Part shown: one piece after another, positions 37,901 through 48,812 of the stretch | Numbering within the stretch: position 1 is the stretch's first letter | How the letters are laid out: each line of letters begins with the position of its first letter | Origin: Strigamia acuminata | Taxonomy: Eukaryota > Arthropoda > Chilopoda > Geophilomorpha > Linotaeniidae | Assembly (NCBI GenBank): GCA_949358305.1 | Contig: CASHSZ010000054.1 | Span: forward strand, 1-64,000 | Direction of reading: 5' to 3' | Length of the DNA stretch: 64,000 nt | Position numbers and translations under genes: made by a program | The notes under the pieces: generated by a model | Database searches by the model: none | The model's input: only the letters and a program-made list of their open reading frames with translations | What the model was told of the DNA's origin: nothing

Positions 37901-39855
37901 ATTGTAAACCTCCAACGCGAGAGGAACTCATTGAACATCAGATAAAAGATCGACAATGTTCAGCGATGAGATATTACTTGGAGACGCAACAATTCCCAAC
38001 TTATGTGAAAACTAATCTTCAAAGGAAGAATTACAGGAAGTTGGCCTCCAAGCACATTGTAGAAGAGAATCTATTGCTCAGATACCACCCAACAATGTCT
38101 GACGATTTAACCGAAGATTCGCGAGCACTCAAAGTTGTAGTGCCGAAATCATTGCGATTTAGAGTTCTATGGCAAATGCATGGCCATCCCTTGGCTAGCC
38201 ACTGCGGTATAGCACGAACCCTATATAGGATGCGACAAATCTATACATGGGGCGGGATGAAACAAGACACAACAAGGTTTATTCAGCACTGTGCTCGATG
38301 CCAGGCATGTAAACCAAGAAAAAAGACACGTGTTGAAGCAGCGCAGATAGGACCATATGCGCCGTTCGAATGTTTGAGTATAGATCTGGTCGGACCGTTA
38401 CCAAGAACGGAAGAAGGAAACAATTATATCTTGGTGATGATAGACATAGCCACTCGGTGGCCGATACTTTACCCACTTTCGGACCCCGTGGCGCAGGACA
38501 TAGCGGATTGTCTATATGACACGTGCATGGGTTGGGGATTTCCATTCCGTATCATGTCTGACAACGGACCCCAATTCAAAGCCCGCATTTATCATGAATT
38601 CTGTAAAAAATTTAAAATAATACCGAGATTTACTTCGCCTTATCATCCTCAAGCGAATACAGTCGAGAGAACAAATAGGGATTTGAAATACATTATTTCG
38701 ATTTACACCTCAATCCACAAAAGATGGGACGAATACTTAAGAGAAATTGCTTTTAGTATTCGTACGACGGCAACAACAGGCCGGGATTACTCGCCAGCAT
38801 ACTTGAATTGTTGCCGAGAATTTAGAATACCATGGGATCCTCGAATTTTGGACAGAATTATGAAGATTGATCCAAATAAGCCTCATCTCTATGTGCAGCG
38901 GATGGAAAAGGCTATCCGCGACTCCTACCACCACATGATGGCACATATCGTAGACTTGCGGGAACGAGTGCAAAATCATACATTAGATGAGAAATTCCAG
39001 GACTTCCGGGTAAATGACCTAGTTTGGAAGGAAGATCACGTGTTATCAAAGGCTTCGCAGGGGATTTCAGCGAAATTATCGGACAAACGAAGTGGACCAT
39101 ACGTGATAACGCAAGTCCACCAAGGAGGAGCAGTGAAGTTACGGAGGCTCAAAGATAACAAGATCTTTCGATCCATTCACATGTCTGAACTGGTGCCTTA
39201 TTTTCCAGAGTTTAATCAAGAAATCTGGGAAAAGGGCCAAAAGCAAAGCAATCCAGAAGGAAAGATAATCAACACTTTATTCGATGAGCCGCAAGAGCTG
39301 GAATCGCAAAATGTAGCAAATGTGGATGGGTCACAGAACGGAGAAATTGGACAAGTTGGCAGTAATAATTCTACAGAATCTCAAACTTTGCGACAAGAGC
39401 AAGATTTGCAAGATTCGCAAAATCACGGAAATTTACAAGAATCACAAATTTTGGGGAATTCACAAAATCTGCAAGATTCACAAATTTCAAACGAACATCA
39501 AGAATTACAAATGCCAAGTTCAAAGGACACGGACAGTGACGAAGAAGCAAATGATCCTGCATCGATAGAACAACACGTCGAAGAAGGTGAAGATATTAAC
39601 GAGGATTCGAACACAAACGTTGATGATAACGTGCAGAGAAGTTCGCCACTTTTTCCAGCAGAGTTGAATTTGGAAATGGATGAACAAGTGGCATCTTTTT
39701 CCAAAAAGGGGGGAGAAGTGGTAGAAAAAGCAAGAACAAAAAAGAAATATCAGAATCTGCACGAAAATCAATCGAAAAAATTAAAAAAGAAAGCTGTCTT
39801 GAAGAAATACTCACTTCGAGACAGAGGGAGGATTAAGCCTCCAGACTACCTCTAA
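34915..39855 (+). CDS. pol: Pol polyprotein of element 2 (PR-RT-RH-IN)
   Basis: Open in the -1 frame from the slip site to TAA at 39853-39855. Positions are counted from 35068: aspartic protease MLDSGANRSC (Asp 240); reverse transcriptase with CIDYRALNEHT, MPFGLVNAPTTFQ and YLDD (585-588); RNase H starting RTDASKKGLGAALMQ (Asp 734); an HHCC site ending HCARCQACK; integrase with Asp 1106 (SIDLVG), Asp 1165 (SDNGPQF) and Glu 1200 (VERTNRD), 35 apart; and an SGPYVITQV GPY/F-type module. An N-terminal 200-residue extension before the protease has two similar GTMKD-containing segments. The C-terminal 200 residues are Gln/Ser/Asp/Glu-rich with SQ-repeats and no catalytic role. All catalytic residues are kept. 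Confidence 0.93.
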   Translation, partial: LERAGSGKTVELAPSKKSENSQLAQPTNDTATETTDNSDKPQEIQASVEVPLEIQIIKDPKSGDYIPAEVTGKPRKTIGTMKDGKGTVVFDMKNGEVIGIRIPSSESKDGPKPEIAGTSTNLDVQKEVRNSNKSKFHMELTPSSAIGTMKDRGDMICDMEWGQVVGMRFPPLELENYPKMKEIYEVNGSYFAPEVAKALENIELVEENEATIFWAKVKETYENSPTDAAWMMNTPTTPVDWDTLLKELTTLEPEGPRTRIFKILLLEEDVLEGMTTINILTEQGSIAGMLDSGANRSCISWPLIQAMGLETEILKTGPNMAVLTADKRVQPIGTIRMMIRWTHGMMMQNFLVLPHDIKFMLIGNDAMKRMKIQPNPLNGKWNFISTIDVPQPYMPQYVLEKYEQKKEEPASLRKTFRQESSFCAFEARLKVGNGVHDMIEEAKLSLSEAAQLEHVLKKYEKILSKLPGKTHVLQHTIDLDTDKPIRVPFKSWNPQKREILRTLCQEMIDKGYVSVAEGDYATRIVLVMRPGSEPRLCIDYRALNEHTLYDPPQMPTITEILRELGEFQWVSTIDLTKGYWQIDLRPEDRPKTAFWSPMGRLMFNVMPFGLVNAPTTFQRLIEKVLGEAFQKYAWAYLDDIVIVSKTYDEHMKHLDSVLGKLERAGLHVNPTKSKFCRKELKFLGYKLRIDGLNVDPAKVAAIEEFPSPTNLTELQRFLGMVNFFHRLLKDLATVIDPLRPLLRKGIEFKWTDEHQAAFEQIKQMLIDAKTMKLPNLDEPFIVRTDASKKGLGAALMQMKKVDGEMIEAPCVYISRCLQQAELNYSATDLECLAVIWALRKFRPYLEFTSFIVQTDHEALKWLMRLEEPAGRLARWQMELMSYNFKIHYLKGTANTLADALSRAPIQIICDEEDTGEADGDLRYCPTEPRKWVVGNWNQLPRPLEVDEQVASYWCQVYDSLSEKTEISPEKKEWQYMPTSTNDMATAFIARVTEQANCKPPTREELIEHQIKDRQCSAMRYYLETQQFPTYVKTNLQRKNYRKLASKHIVEENLLLRYHPTMSDDLTEDSRALKVVVPKSLRFRVLWQMHGHPLASHCGIARTLYRMRQIYTWGGMKQDTTRFIQHCARCQACKPRKKTRVEAAQIGPYAPFECLSIDLVGPLPRTEEGNNYILVMIDIATRWPILYPLSDPVAQDIADCLYDTCMGWGFPFRIMSDNGPQFKARIYHEFCKKFKIIPRFTSPYHPQANTVERTNRDLKYIISIYTSIHKRWDEYLREIAFSIRTTATTGRDYSPAYLNCCREFRIPWDPRILDRIMKIDPNKPHLYVQRMEKAIRDSYHHMMAHIVDLRERVQNHTLDEKFQDFRVNDLVWKEDHVLSKASQGISAKLSDKRSGPYVITQVHQGGAVKLRRLKDNKIFRSIHMSELVPYFPEFNQEIWEKGQKQSNPEGKIINTLFDEPQELESQNVANVDGSQNGEIGQVGSNNSTESQTLRQEQDLQDSQNHGNLQESQILGNSQNLQDSQISNEHQELQMPSSKDTDSDEEANDPASIEQHVEEGEDINEDSNTNVDDNVQRSSPLFPAELNLEMDEQVASFSKKGGEVVEKARTKKKYQNLHENQSKKLKKKAVLKKYSLRDRGRIKPPDYL

Positions 39856-40722
39856 AAATAGAAGGTAGCGACGTCACTCGGGAGTCCAGGAAGTGGACGA
39901 CGTCGCAGCTCGATTGTGATTGGTGGAGAAAGACCCCACTTGTGACTCGAAGCGAAAATCACACAAGTGTGAGATTCCAAGCATAACTCATCAAGTTAAA
40001 AGTGCTAAACTACTCCAACCAACTAAAAAACAGCTGGAATACGACCAAAAAGACAATCGGGAAAGAAATAGGCGAACGATTGAAGAAAACATCAAAACAC
40101 AAAGATGGATCGAAATTATCATCCGCCGCCGAAACTAAAACCAAGAGATCTTAGCGAGGTAGTATGGAAATCGAAATAAGTCGAATAGAAGTCAAGGATA
40201 AGAGATCCTAGCAATATTCATCAATTGTGTGTGTTATTAAGTTAAGAAATTTATCGGTGATCAGTAGAAAGCAAAAACGAAATAAGTCGTAAACACGGTG
40301 ACGCGATCACGAACCGATAAAGTTCAAAATAAAGCGAAAATATCACTCTAATCAATAGAAGCAAGATAAAAACTATCAGAGAAAAATTAGTTTAAGTGAT
40401 AAAAACGTCAAAATAATTAGTAAAATTAAGAAAAACGTGATAAAAATATGTCGCGAATTTAAGAAAAACGCCATCTGGTGACAGAATCAAGAATAACAAA
40501 TAATACACACAACGGAGAATAAGAATGCTAAAAGGGAACTAGAATTTAATATTAAATTTTGCTTTATAGACAAAGAAAGCAAGGGCGTCATGGGAGGCCT
40601 TACCTCCAAACGCGAAAATTCCACGTAGTTTCTTCCGGGGAAAAATTCATCGAAAAATTAGACGGATTTTCGAACAAAGAGGCTATACAGCATGGGATGT
40701 CCGGAAGTTCATCTCGTTAGCC
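39856..40722. other. Spacer between pol and ORF3 of element 2
   Basis: A-rich, with repeated short AATAAGTCG/ATAAAGTC and GATAAAAA phrases and no supported ORF. It may hold the acceptor for a spliced ORF3 RNA, but no single site stands out. Confidence 0.35.
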
Positions 40723-42960
40723 ATGCAGCGACGGTGGGGAACGATGAAAAGATTGTTTAAAGGTTTTAAGACCTGCTTCCACGGCCTTTTGAAATTAATT
40801 TCCATCTTGATCGATACGCAAGGGCCGATATGGAACGAGATAATAGGTGACGACTTCCCAATGACACCAGAGGAAGCAGCAGACTATGTTATCTATTGCG
40901 ACCCCGCTACGAACCGCTATGCATTTGTCAAATCAGTTATGAAGAAACTGCGAGATGGAATGGACGATGTCGCAGCTGAATATTTGGAGAAAAAGGCAAA
41001 GTGGCAGGCAGAGCAGGCACTATTAGACGAACCGGATCTGGAGACAACGCCGCCTTATTACGTGGATTCCCAATATAAGATGCACCAACTCACCATGGCT
41101 GGAGTAATCGGCTATAACATCACACCTGTTGCGAAAGAAAAGCAAGAGTTAGACGACAATTTTGGCCCGATGGTATATGTAAAAAGACAGCGTTTGGAAA
41201 GAGAAAGGAAAGAGGAAGAATTGCGAGCGGAACAGCCAAGTCCAGAAAGACGAAGAAAGACGCCTCCGCAGCCACCTCAAGATGAAAAGTCAATGCAACG
41301 ACGGCCTCGAAGTCGAGAACGTCAAAGGAGAACCCCGAGCAGATCGACACAGCAGAAAGGCAGATCTGAATCGAGGAGGAGTCGGCAGCGATCGGAAACA
41401 AGTCCGAGTCGACAGCAAAAAGAATTGGCACAAAAAGGAAGGGAAGCCAGATCCCGGGGAGCGTTACGTCATAGAGGCGATCGACAAAGAAAAGCAACGC
41501 CGCCGGAACGAAGTACGTCAAGACATCATGATGAAAAGACGAGATCACGCAGTCAGCATTCGAGCGTGAGAAGAGAAAGACGCGAAAGACGAAGCAACTC
41601 ATCAGATCAACGTAATAAGCGAAGTGGAGGACGTTCCTCGTCACGGAGAAGCGGTCAACGAAGTTCGGAGAGAAGTCCGCAAAGAAATCGACATCATTCG
41701 AAGGAGAAACAGCAATATTCGGGTGACAAAGTGTCAGGAGAAGAGCATCAAGGAGGGAAAAGTCCGGTAAGCAAACACCGATATTCAGAGATGCGTCCGA
41801 AGAGAATCGTTACTCAAGATGAAGATGACGTTTTGCAAATCCAAGTTGCAGAAAGTAGCGAATCGTATTTTTCGGCGTCAGAAAACGATTATGTCTTGGT
41901 CGACGAGGTGCGAGATGTCTCGTTAGAATGTCAAGAAGAGAAACAAGTCTCACAAGAAGGGGAAATGCAAATCTTTCATGACGCAACTTCCAGTATTCTA
42001 CAAGAAATAGAACAAGTAGATGAGACGTCAAAAGGACCTAGGACTCCACAAGCGACACCACCAGGCTCACCAATCATAGGCACCCACACACCGATTGTAT
42101 GGACACCGCGATCTGTGCCTCCAACGCCGTCACCAAGGAAATCATCGCCCGAAATTACAAGTTTTCCCGACTTACCCACCTTGGATGAAGCGTTGGCTTT
42201 AAGAAGGGAGCAAATTGCTAAAGGGGTGAAAGAGAGAAAACGACCAGCGCGAATCCTGCGTCCACGAGGACGGATGACGATTGTTCGAAGAGGGGCGGAT
42301 CCGAGAAAGGCTGTCAAAACTCGAAATGAAAAGAAAGACGAGAAAACGGTAATAAGACCGCAAGTAAGATCGGAGATTCGAGAGGTGGACAATTCACAGA
42401 AAGCAAGAGACCCAAGAAAGGTGAAGCCCAGAGAGTCAACGGAAACAAATCCTCATACTCTGCCAATCTCCGGCGAAATCCCCGACGTCAACATTACCTT
42501 GCCAATACCAAACTTGGCAACAGTGCCTTACTCAAACAACCCAGTAATGTTGCCAGAAGAGGGTTTTGACAAAGATTACCGTCAACTTTGGGAAATGTAC
42601 CTCAGGTTCCCGCTATGCCACCAAGGATTACTGAAAACGAATCTAGACGAGTATCAGAATGCGCAGCTCCAAGAAGCTATCAACGACTTAAAAAGGAGAG
42701 CGTGGGAATTCATCCATCAAGCCGTAGAACTTCAAACGAAAGAATGGCTAGAATGGTTTCAACCGCAGTTGGATATTGCCTTTTATCGGGTGTTGTTCCC
42801 GGGAGTCTTCCCAACTGACGAAACTTCACTCATCGCCGCAAGTTTCCTGTGGACTGTAGCACTGGGTATCCCAGCTGAGATGATCAAGAATTGGACGTCG
42901 ATCTTAACCTTATGGCGCGCATGCGGATTTCTCGGAGTGCGAAAGGGACCCTATTTTTAA
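40723..42960 (+). CDS. ORF3 of element 2: RS-rich SR-like protein
   Basis: 745 aa from ATG at 40723, in the env position but without signal peptide, furin site or clear membrane segment. Residues 1-150 are a mixed-fold N-terminus. Residues about 170-360 form a long Arg/Ser domain with many RS/SR dipeptides (RRPRSRERQRR, SRRSRQRSETSPSRQ, SGGRSSSRRSGQRSS), like the RS domain of splicing factors. After an acidic and Pro-rich middle, residues about 600-745 form a helical, Trp-rich C-terminal domain (FDKDYRQLWEMYLRFPLCHQ). RS domains are substrates of SRPK kinases, suggesting nuclear or RNA-processing functions; the role is inferred. Its last 19 codons belong to the duplicated DNA. Confidence 0.65.
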   Translation: MQRRWGTMKRLFKGFKTCFHGLLKLISILIDTQGPIWNEIIGDDFPMTPEEAADYVIYCDPATNRYAFVKSVMKKLRDGMDDVAAEYLEKKAKWQAEQALLDEPDLETTPPYYVDSQYKMHQLTMAGVIGYNITPVAKEKQELDDNFGPMVYVKRQRLERERKEEELRAEQPSPERRRKTPPQPPQDEKSMQRRPRSRERQRRTPSRSTQQKGRSESRRSRQRSETSPSRQQKELAQKGREARSRGALRHRGDRQRKATPPERSTSRHHDEKTRSRSQHSSVRRERRERRSNSSDQRNKRSGGRSSSRRSGQRSSERSPQRNRHHSKEKQQYSGDKVSGEEHQGGKSPVSKHRYSEMRPKRIVTQDEDDVLQIQVAESSESYFSASENDYVLVDEVRDVSLECQEEKQVSQEGEMQIFHDATSSILQEIEQVDETSKGPRTPQATPPGSPIIGTHTPIVWTPRSVPPTPSPRKSSPEITSFPDLPTLDEALALRREQIAKGVKERKRPARILRPRGRMTIVRRGADPRKAVKTRNEKKDEKTVIRPQVRSEIREVDNSQKARDPRKVKPRESTETNPHTLPISGEIPDVNITLPIPNLATVPYSNNPVMLPEEGFDKDYRQLWEMYLRFPLCHQGLLKTNLDEYQNAQLQEAINDLKRRAWEFIHQAVELQTKEWLEWFQPQLDIAFYRVLFPGVFPTDETSLIAASFLWTVALGIPAEMIKNWTSILTLWRACGFLGVRKGPYF

Positions 42961-44529
42961 CATTACGGCGGCCTATACCTTGACCCCCTGTTCGCAGTCT
43001 CATGGCTGATTTTGCGGATTTCACTTATTTGTATATTCCGCACGATCGCGCGCGTTTTATCAACCTTGGGAAAGCCGCTTTCTCAAATTTGCAAATTCCA
43101 CATTGTGTGAACATGCTACAACGCTTCTGTGCGCGTCAATAAAAAAAAAAACCGATTAGAAATGAAATTCAGGGTTTTGTTAAAATAAAAATTATACAAT
43201 ATAATCAGTCTATAATGCTTCTATAATGCTGTTGGTTTAATCAGCACATTGTAATCGTGTGAAAACACGCGCGCTCGCAATAATACATTACCCAATGTAC
43301 TTGCACTGGCATGGACCCATCAGTGCGCACTTTCCCGTGCGTGCTGCTTGCACTATTTACATCAATTGTTGCTCCACAGGTTGCGCGACCTGCCGGGCAG
43401 TTAAGACGTACTAGAATAACCTCAGGATTTGATAAAACCTGATTTTTGGATGACACTAAGTAAATGGCAGTGAATGTGAGATGTGAGATACACGATGAAT
43501 TTAATAAAATTTATATTTCCTAATCATGGGATTGGTTTCACGTTTCATAATCCAACAATTAAGTAGAATATCATTATTGCAATTGATTAAAACAAATTTT
43601 TTTTACAAATTCTTTGGTTTTACATTTTAAATTTATTTTCCAATAGTTGGCACCATCGCAATTGCTGCGAGTTTAAAACACTGCATTCAGCAGAATTTAC
43701 TGCACTTTCAAATCAAGGCCAGGCATACCTACTGCAAAGTAATGTATAAACCATAAAGAAGCCTTTGATTCGGAATTGCCTGTAGGTAATTCTGCGCTGG
43801 TCTCCAATGGAAATGTCCGCGCCGGTCTTCCGTGCACGGAAAGTCCACAGAAAGTCCGTGCATTCCGTGCGCTGGGAGTCCGTGCGTCGTACCGCGTGAT
43901 CTTGCATTGTTTTTTGTGGGCTTTTCCTGATTAGGATTACTTCCTTTTTAACTCTTGAAGAATTAAGTTTGTTTTTTTTGCTCCAAAACGTCCCAAAACG
44001 CCTGAAAATCGCGCAACTCGAGGCAAAACATTACAGTGTGTATTCAAATCAAAACTAGCTACAAATACATGCTGAAATTAGCTAAATTTTCAAATTTTTT
44101 GGCTTTCAAGAAGTAATGGAAACATTTGACATAACGTGGATCAGTTGCATTCAAAAACTAAAATATTTTGTGTTTTACTTCAATTTTAAACTAAAAATGA
44201 TGTCATTTCCTGTTTAAACCCCTGTTAAAGCTTGAAATACATTTTAACTAAAAGAAATAAGTTTGTTTTTTTCTTCGGCAGTGACGTGTACACACGAGCA
44301 CGCCTGAGAACGCCAAAAAATGCTAAAAAACGCTCAAAAACGCCTGAAAATCGCGCAACTCGAGGCAAAACATTAATTTTTCATCTTTATTTCAACTTTT
44401 GTGACGTTTAAAATTGTGTTCTCATGTTTTTTGCCTCAAGTTGCATTGTCATTTTGCGTTTTGGGGCGTTTTTAGGCATTTTTAGGCATTTGCGGGCGTT
44501 CTTGGGCGTTTTTTGGCGTTGTCATTCAA

Positions 44530-44650
44530 TCAAATGGCCATTTTTAGCCATTTTTAGCCATTTTTCATAGAAAAATGGTCATTTTTAGCCGTTTTTCATC
44601 CAAAATGGCCGTTTTTCATCCAAAAGGGCCGTTTTTCATCCAAAATGGAA
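44530..44650. repeat. TGGCCATTTTT array
   Basis: Units built on AAATGGCCATTTTTAGCC and ATGGCCGTTTTTCATCCAAA. Parallel arrays lie at 46023-46190, 54655-54810, 55640-55760 and 57134-57302. The core is self-complementary, and each array follows a GGCGTTTTTTGGCGTTGTCA stretch. Confidence 0.6.
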
Positions 44651-45415
44651 TAATTGTTGTGTCCGGATTTTATGTCATTTATTGTCTTAATTAAAGTTAA
44701 CAAAGTGTCTTTAATTTTTGCTTTTCTTGAATTTCAGCTTTTTAGATATTTTTACATATTAAACTTTCATTTTTTGTGATTTATTAAAAGTTACAGTGTT
44801 TTCATGAATTTTAGTGTCTATGATATTGATATTATCTTTATTCATTGCTATTTAAAGTTTTATTACTTCTCTGTGTCTTATTTCTTTAATTCTTGCTCAT
44901 TTTGTGTGATTTTGGATGATTTTTAGTGCATTCGTCGATTTACAGATCACTTGCGTAAGACGCGTGACGTCATATTTCTTAATCTAGTTCGGTTGTGTTC
45001 AAACTTCTAACCTTTTGTTTGGACCTTATTCTTGTGTTATGGATAGGTTTTAGAATTGATTTAGACTAATTTGGGGGTGATCTGTCGATTGGTTTGCTTT
45101 ATTTTTGTCCCGGAACGGTCGTTTTGTCGTTTCGAGCGTTCGTTGTCGGTACGCACTTGTGCGCTGCTGACCGAGTTCATTCCGTTCGGCAAACGATTAT
45201 TTTCAAGTGTTCTTTTAATAAATAGTGCTTTTGTTGTAGGAAATTACATTTCCTAATGTTATTTTATTCAATACAGTGTGTATTCTTGATTTTATTCTTG
45301 TGTTGAAATTCAAATGTCGTGTTTTGCCGCTCTAGCGGATTTGAAGTGGGCGCCATGCTGGATTTCCCCGCTAATTTCTTTATTTATCCATTTCATTTGT
45401 CTTTTTGAAAATGAA

Positions 45416-45433
45416 TAAACGCCCCGGCGTTTA
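45416..45433. repeat. TAAACGCC-CC-GGCGTTTA hairpin motif (first of many)
   Basis: TAAACGCCCCGGCGTTTA, usually preceded by AATTAA and followed by TTCGAGGCAA. Exact or near copies occur at about 46396, 47101, 54885, 54984, 55132, 56527, 57508 and 58211, with half or degraded copies near 45780, 48120 and 55304. It is an 8-bp stem with a 2-base loop, possibly the end motif of a short transposon family. Confidence 0.6.
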
Positions 45434-48420
45434 TGCGAGGCAAGCCATAGTTTTTGTAGGTTCTTTCCTGATTAGGGTTACTTGTGACGTGCACGCGCGA
45501 GCTCGCCTGAGGACGTCAAAAAAAGCTCAAAAACGCCCCAAAACGCCTGAAAATCGCGCAACTCGAAGCAAAAAATTACAGTTTGAATTCAAATCAAAAC
45601 TAACCACAAATACATGCTACAATTAGGTAAATTTTCAAATTTTTTATCAATAAATGATGACTTTCAAGAAGTATGACAACATTTGACAAAATTTAGACCA
45701 GTTGCATTTAAAAACTAAAATATTTTGTGTTTTACTTCAATTTTAAACCAAAAATGACGTCATTTTTTGTTTAAACCGGCGTTTATTTGAGGCAAACACG
45801 CCGCTGAGAACGCCAAAAAATGCTCAAAAACACTCCAAAAGGCCTGAAAATCGCGCAACTTGAGGCAAAAAATTAATTTTTCATCTTTGTTTCAACTTTT
45901 GTGACGTTTAAAATTGTGTTTTCAAGTTTTATGCCTCAAGTTGCATTGTCATCTGGCGTTTTGGGGCGTTTTGGGGCGTTCGCAGGCGTTTGCACGCGTT
46001 TTTTGGCGTTGTCACTCACTCAAGTGGCCATTTTTAGCCAATTTTCGAAGTAAAAATGGCCTTTTTTTATTAAAATGGCCATTTTCAGCCATTTGTCATA
46101 GTAAAAATGGCCATTTTCAGCCATTTTTTATAGTAAAAATGGCCATTTTTCATCCAAAATGGCCGTTTTTCATCCAAAATGACCATTTTTATCATTGACA
46201 CGCTATAAAAATGTAACGTTTCAATGGCGTTTTGACGGAACCGGTAAGTTTTGAAATTTCCCGTGTCCCGTTATTGTGACTCCTCGTCCGGTTTCTCAGA
46301 ACCGAAACCCTAATACAGGTGAATTAGTGACGCCTAATTTGTTTTAACAAATAAAGCAAACAACATCTCGCCTCACTTCCAGTCTTGAAAATTAGTAAAC
46401 GCCCCGGCGTTTATTCGAGGCAAGCCGTTGTTTTTACAGTAATTTCCTGGTTAGGGTTATTTTTTTTTTAACTCTTGAAGAAATAAGTTTGTTTTTTTCT
46501 CGCCTGCACGCGCGAGCTCGCATGAGAATGCTAAAAAATAAGCAAAAACGTTCTAAAACGCCCCAAAACGCTTCAAAATGCTCCAAAAAGCCTGAAAATC
46601 GTGCCACTCAAAGCAAAAAATTATGTTCGCATGTTTTTTGCCTCAAGTTGCACGGTTATCTGGCGTTTTGGTGCGTTCTTGGGGCGTTTTGGTGCGTTCT
46701 TGGGGCGTTTTCGGGCGTTTTTTTGGCGTTGTCACTCACTCCCGCACTTTGCTGTCTTGTTTATTACAATTTGGTTTAGCTGTTGTATTTATTTTTATTT
46801 GTTTTATGGTTATTTAATGTGTTTTTGTAGCATTCAAAATGTTTTGTTGCCTAATTTCTCGTTTTGGCGCCAACTGTTTGTTTGACAACGCCGTGTCAGA
46901 ATTTAGGGATGATTCTGCTTTGGTTTCTAATTAAAAAAAAAATGTTGTTTTAATTTCAATTGTAACTGCTTATTATAACGTTATTATTAGTATTTTGTAA
47001 AGGTTCATTCTTTTTCCATGTTAATAAAAAATGAAGTAACTTTCGGTGAAAAAAAAAACAGTTAAATGCGGATCAAAATTAAACACACACGAGAAGTTTA
47101 ATAAACGTCCCGGCGTTTATTCAAGGCAATACGGTACATTTGTGAAACCCAACTTGGAACCCGAAAATAACGTGGGGCCGTCTGAACACCTGGATTTGAA
47201 TTTTCGTCTACGCGCGCGCCGACGCATGGGGAATGCGGGGTGGGGTTCCTTCCCAGTGTTCCGAACGAGTCAATTTCACCCCGAAAATATCCCGAAATTG
47301 CTGATACATGCATTTCGAGCCAGAAATATTGATCTTCATGTAAATTTTGATTGTTTAGCTTTTTTTTGAAATTTTACAAATTTTCCTCATCTCCTGCCTT
47401 CTTCGCTCATTTAACACCAAAATGGCCTGCATTGAGGATTTTTCCCATAATCCTTTTCACACGTATGGAGCGCAAACAGTCGCAATAAATGAAATCAGCG
47501 GAATTCGGCCTTGAGTTTGCGACGCCATCTTGAATACGAGTAACAGCACAGTATGGTGTCAATTATTCGAACTGATCGTAAGGCATGGGACAAAAATTGA
47601 TTAAAAACGAACAAACATGATTAAAAATCAACAAAAATCGACTGAAATCGGACAATAATCAATTCAGAATGACAAATAACGATTAAAATTGGCAAAAATT
47701 GTCACAAATAGAGAAAAACCGATTAAAAATCAGCAAGAAACCAATAGAAATTGATAAAATCAAATAAAAATTAACAAATATCCATTTTGTTTGCTTTTAA
47801 ACAAATTAAGAACTTTGAAAACACACGACAATTTTAAACAGTAAACACCGGGGTCAAATAAGCGCCGCTACTCGTTTAAACACCGGGGAGGTGTTAGTGA
47901 AGTGCCTCGAGTGGAGAAATTAATAAACGCTCGAGGCACCACGGTAGGCTTATTAAACACAAAATATGAAACGCTCGATCTTCAACAGGCGCACACGCCC
48001 GAGAACACCTCGGCATGCCTCAGCACTCTCCAAGAAACAAGAAAAACCAAGGCAAAAAAAAAAAAATACACCAAAATTAGGACTAAAATCAAACACACAT
48101 GGGGCCCGGAAGATTGATAACATCCCGGCATATATTCAAGGCAGTACGCCATGTTTTTTCCACCATTTTGTAAGTTTATTTCAATATTCATAAAGTTTAT
48201 TGCTTTTTGTATCATTAGTAGTATTCCCTTGTGTGATGTGGTTTTATAAATATCACACACAACTGCTTCTGCTGTTTTCTTCACGTTTATGCTTCGTGTA
48301 TGCACGTGAAGCCCTCGCACATCTTTTGAGCACCTGTACACATTTGGACACGCTCAAGGTGCTACATCGCGCGCTCAAACGCACTAGATCGCGCGCGCAA
48401 ACGCGCTACATCACGCATAT

Positions 48421-48812
48421 TAGGGATAAGAACGGACCGGGATAGGGACTGGACTGGTAATGTTTGCCCTATGCGGATACGGGACGGGACGGGATTACAG
48501 TTGCTAAATTCGTACTGCGAGGCGGAGACAATTTTCTAATTCCAGTTGTTATTTATCACTATTAAGCCTAATATTGAGCCTGATAATGCTAAAATAAAGT
48601 AAATAAACAACAACAACAAACTCATTATTAAAAGTAAATTACACTGTATGACCAAAATATTGTTGTTTCTTTACTTTATTTTAGCATTATTAGGCCTAAT
48701 ATTAGGCTTAATACTGATTTATTTCAATTATGCAATCATACGCGCGTATTACGCTAACGTAATGGACCCGGGACGGGTCGGGACCCGAAAATTGGTCCCG
48801 TTCTCATCCCTA
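48421..48812. mobile_element. hAT-like MITE, copy 1
   Basis: 392 bp with inverted ends (TAGGGATAAGAACGG left; TAGGGATGAGAACGGG on the complement at right). It is flanked by the perfect 8-bp duplication ACGCATAT at 48413-48420 and 48813-48820. An 8-bp duplication is the hAT signature. It also has an internal inverted repeat around TTAGCATTATTAGGC. No coding; the 108-codon frame over it is chance. Confidence 0.8.

Larger units (their letters stand above)
29889..42960 (+). mobile_element. Ty3/Gypsy retrotransposon (element 2), 3' LTR missing
   Basis: Order: candidate 5' LTR, leader, coiled-coil ORF, gag, pol, 0.87-kb spacer, RS-rich ORF3. Pol has PR, RT, RH and IN in Ty3/Gypsy order and differs clearly from element 1. 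No repeat of the 5' LTR was found downstream, and from 42903 onward the sequence is shared with 53034 onward, so the 3' end has been altered by the tandem duplication. The true 3' limit is therefore unknown. Confidence 0.8.

Noticed and set aside
43241-43456. 71-codon minus-strand frame, identical at 53372-53587
   Set aside because: Identity only reflects the recent duplication; no domain and no independent conservation.
42960-43960. 3' LTR of element 2 after ORF3
   Set aside because: No match to the TGTAGTGACC...CTCATTACA segment could be found there.
46448-46462. TTAGGGTTA telomere-like word
   Set aside because: Single occurrences in several repeat copies, never tandem; not a telomere.
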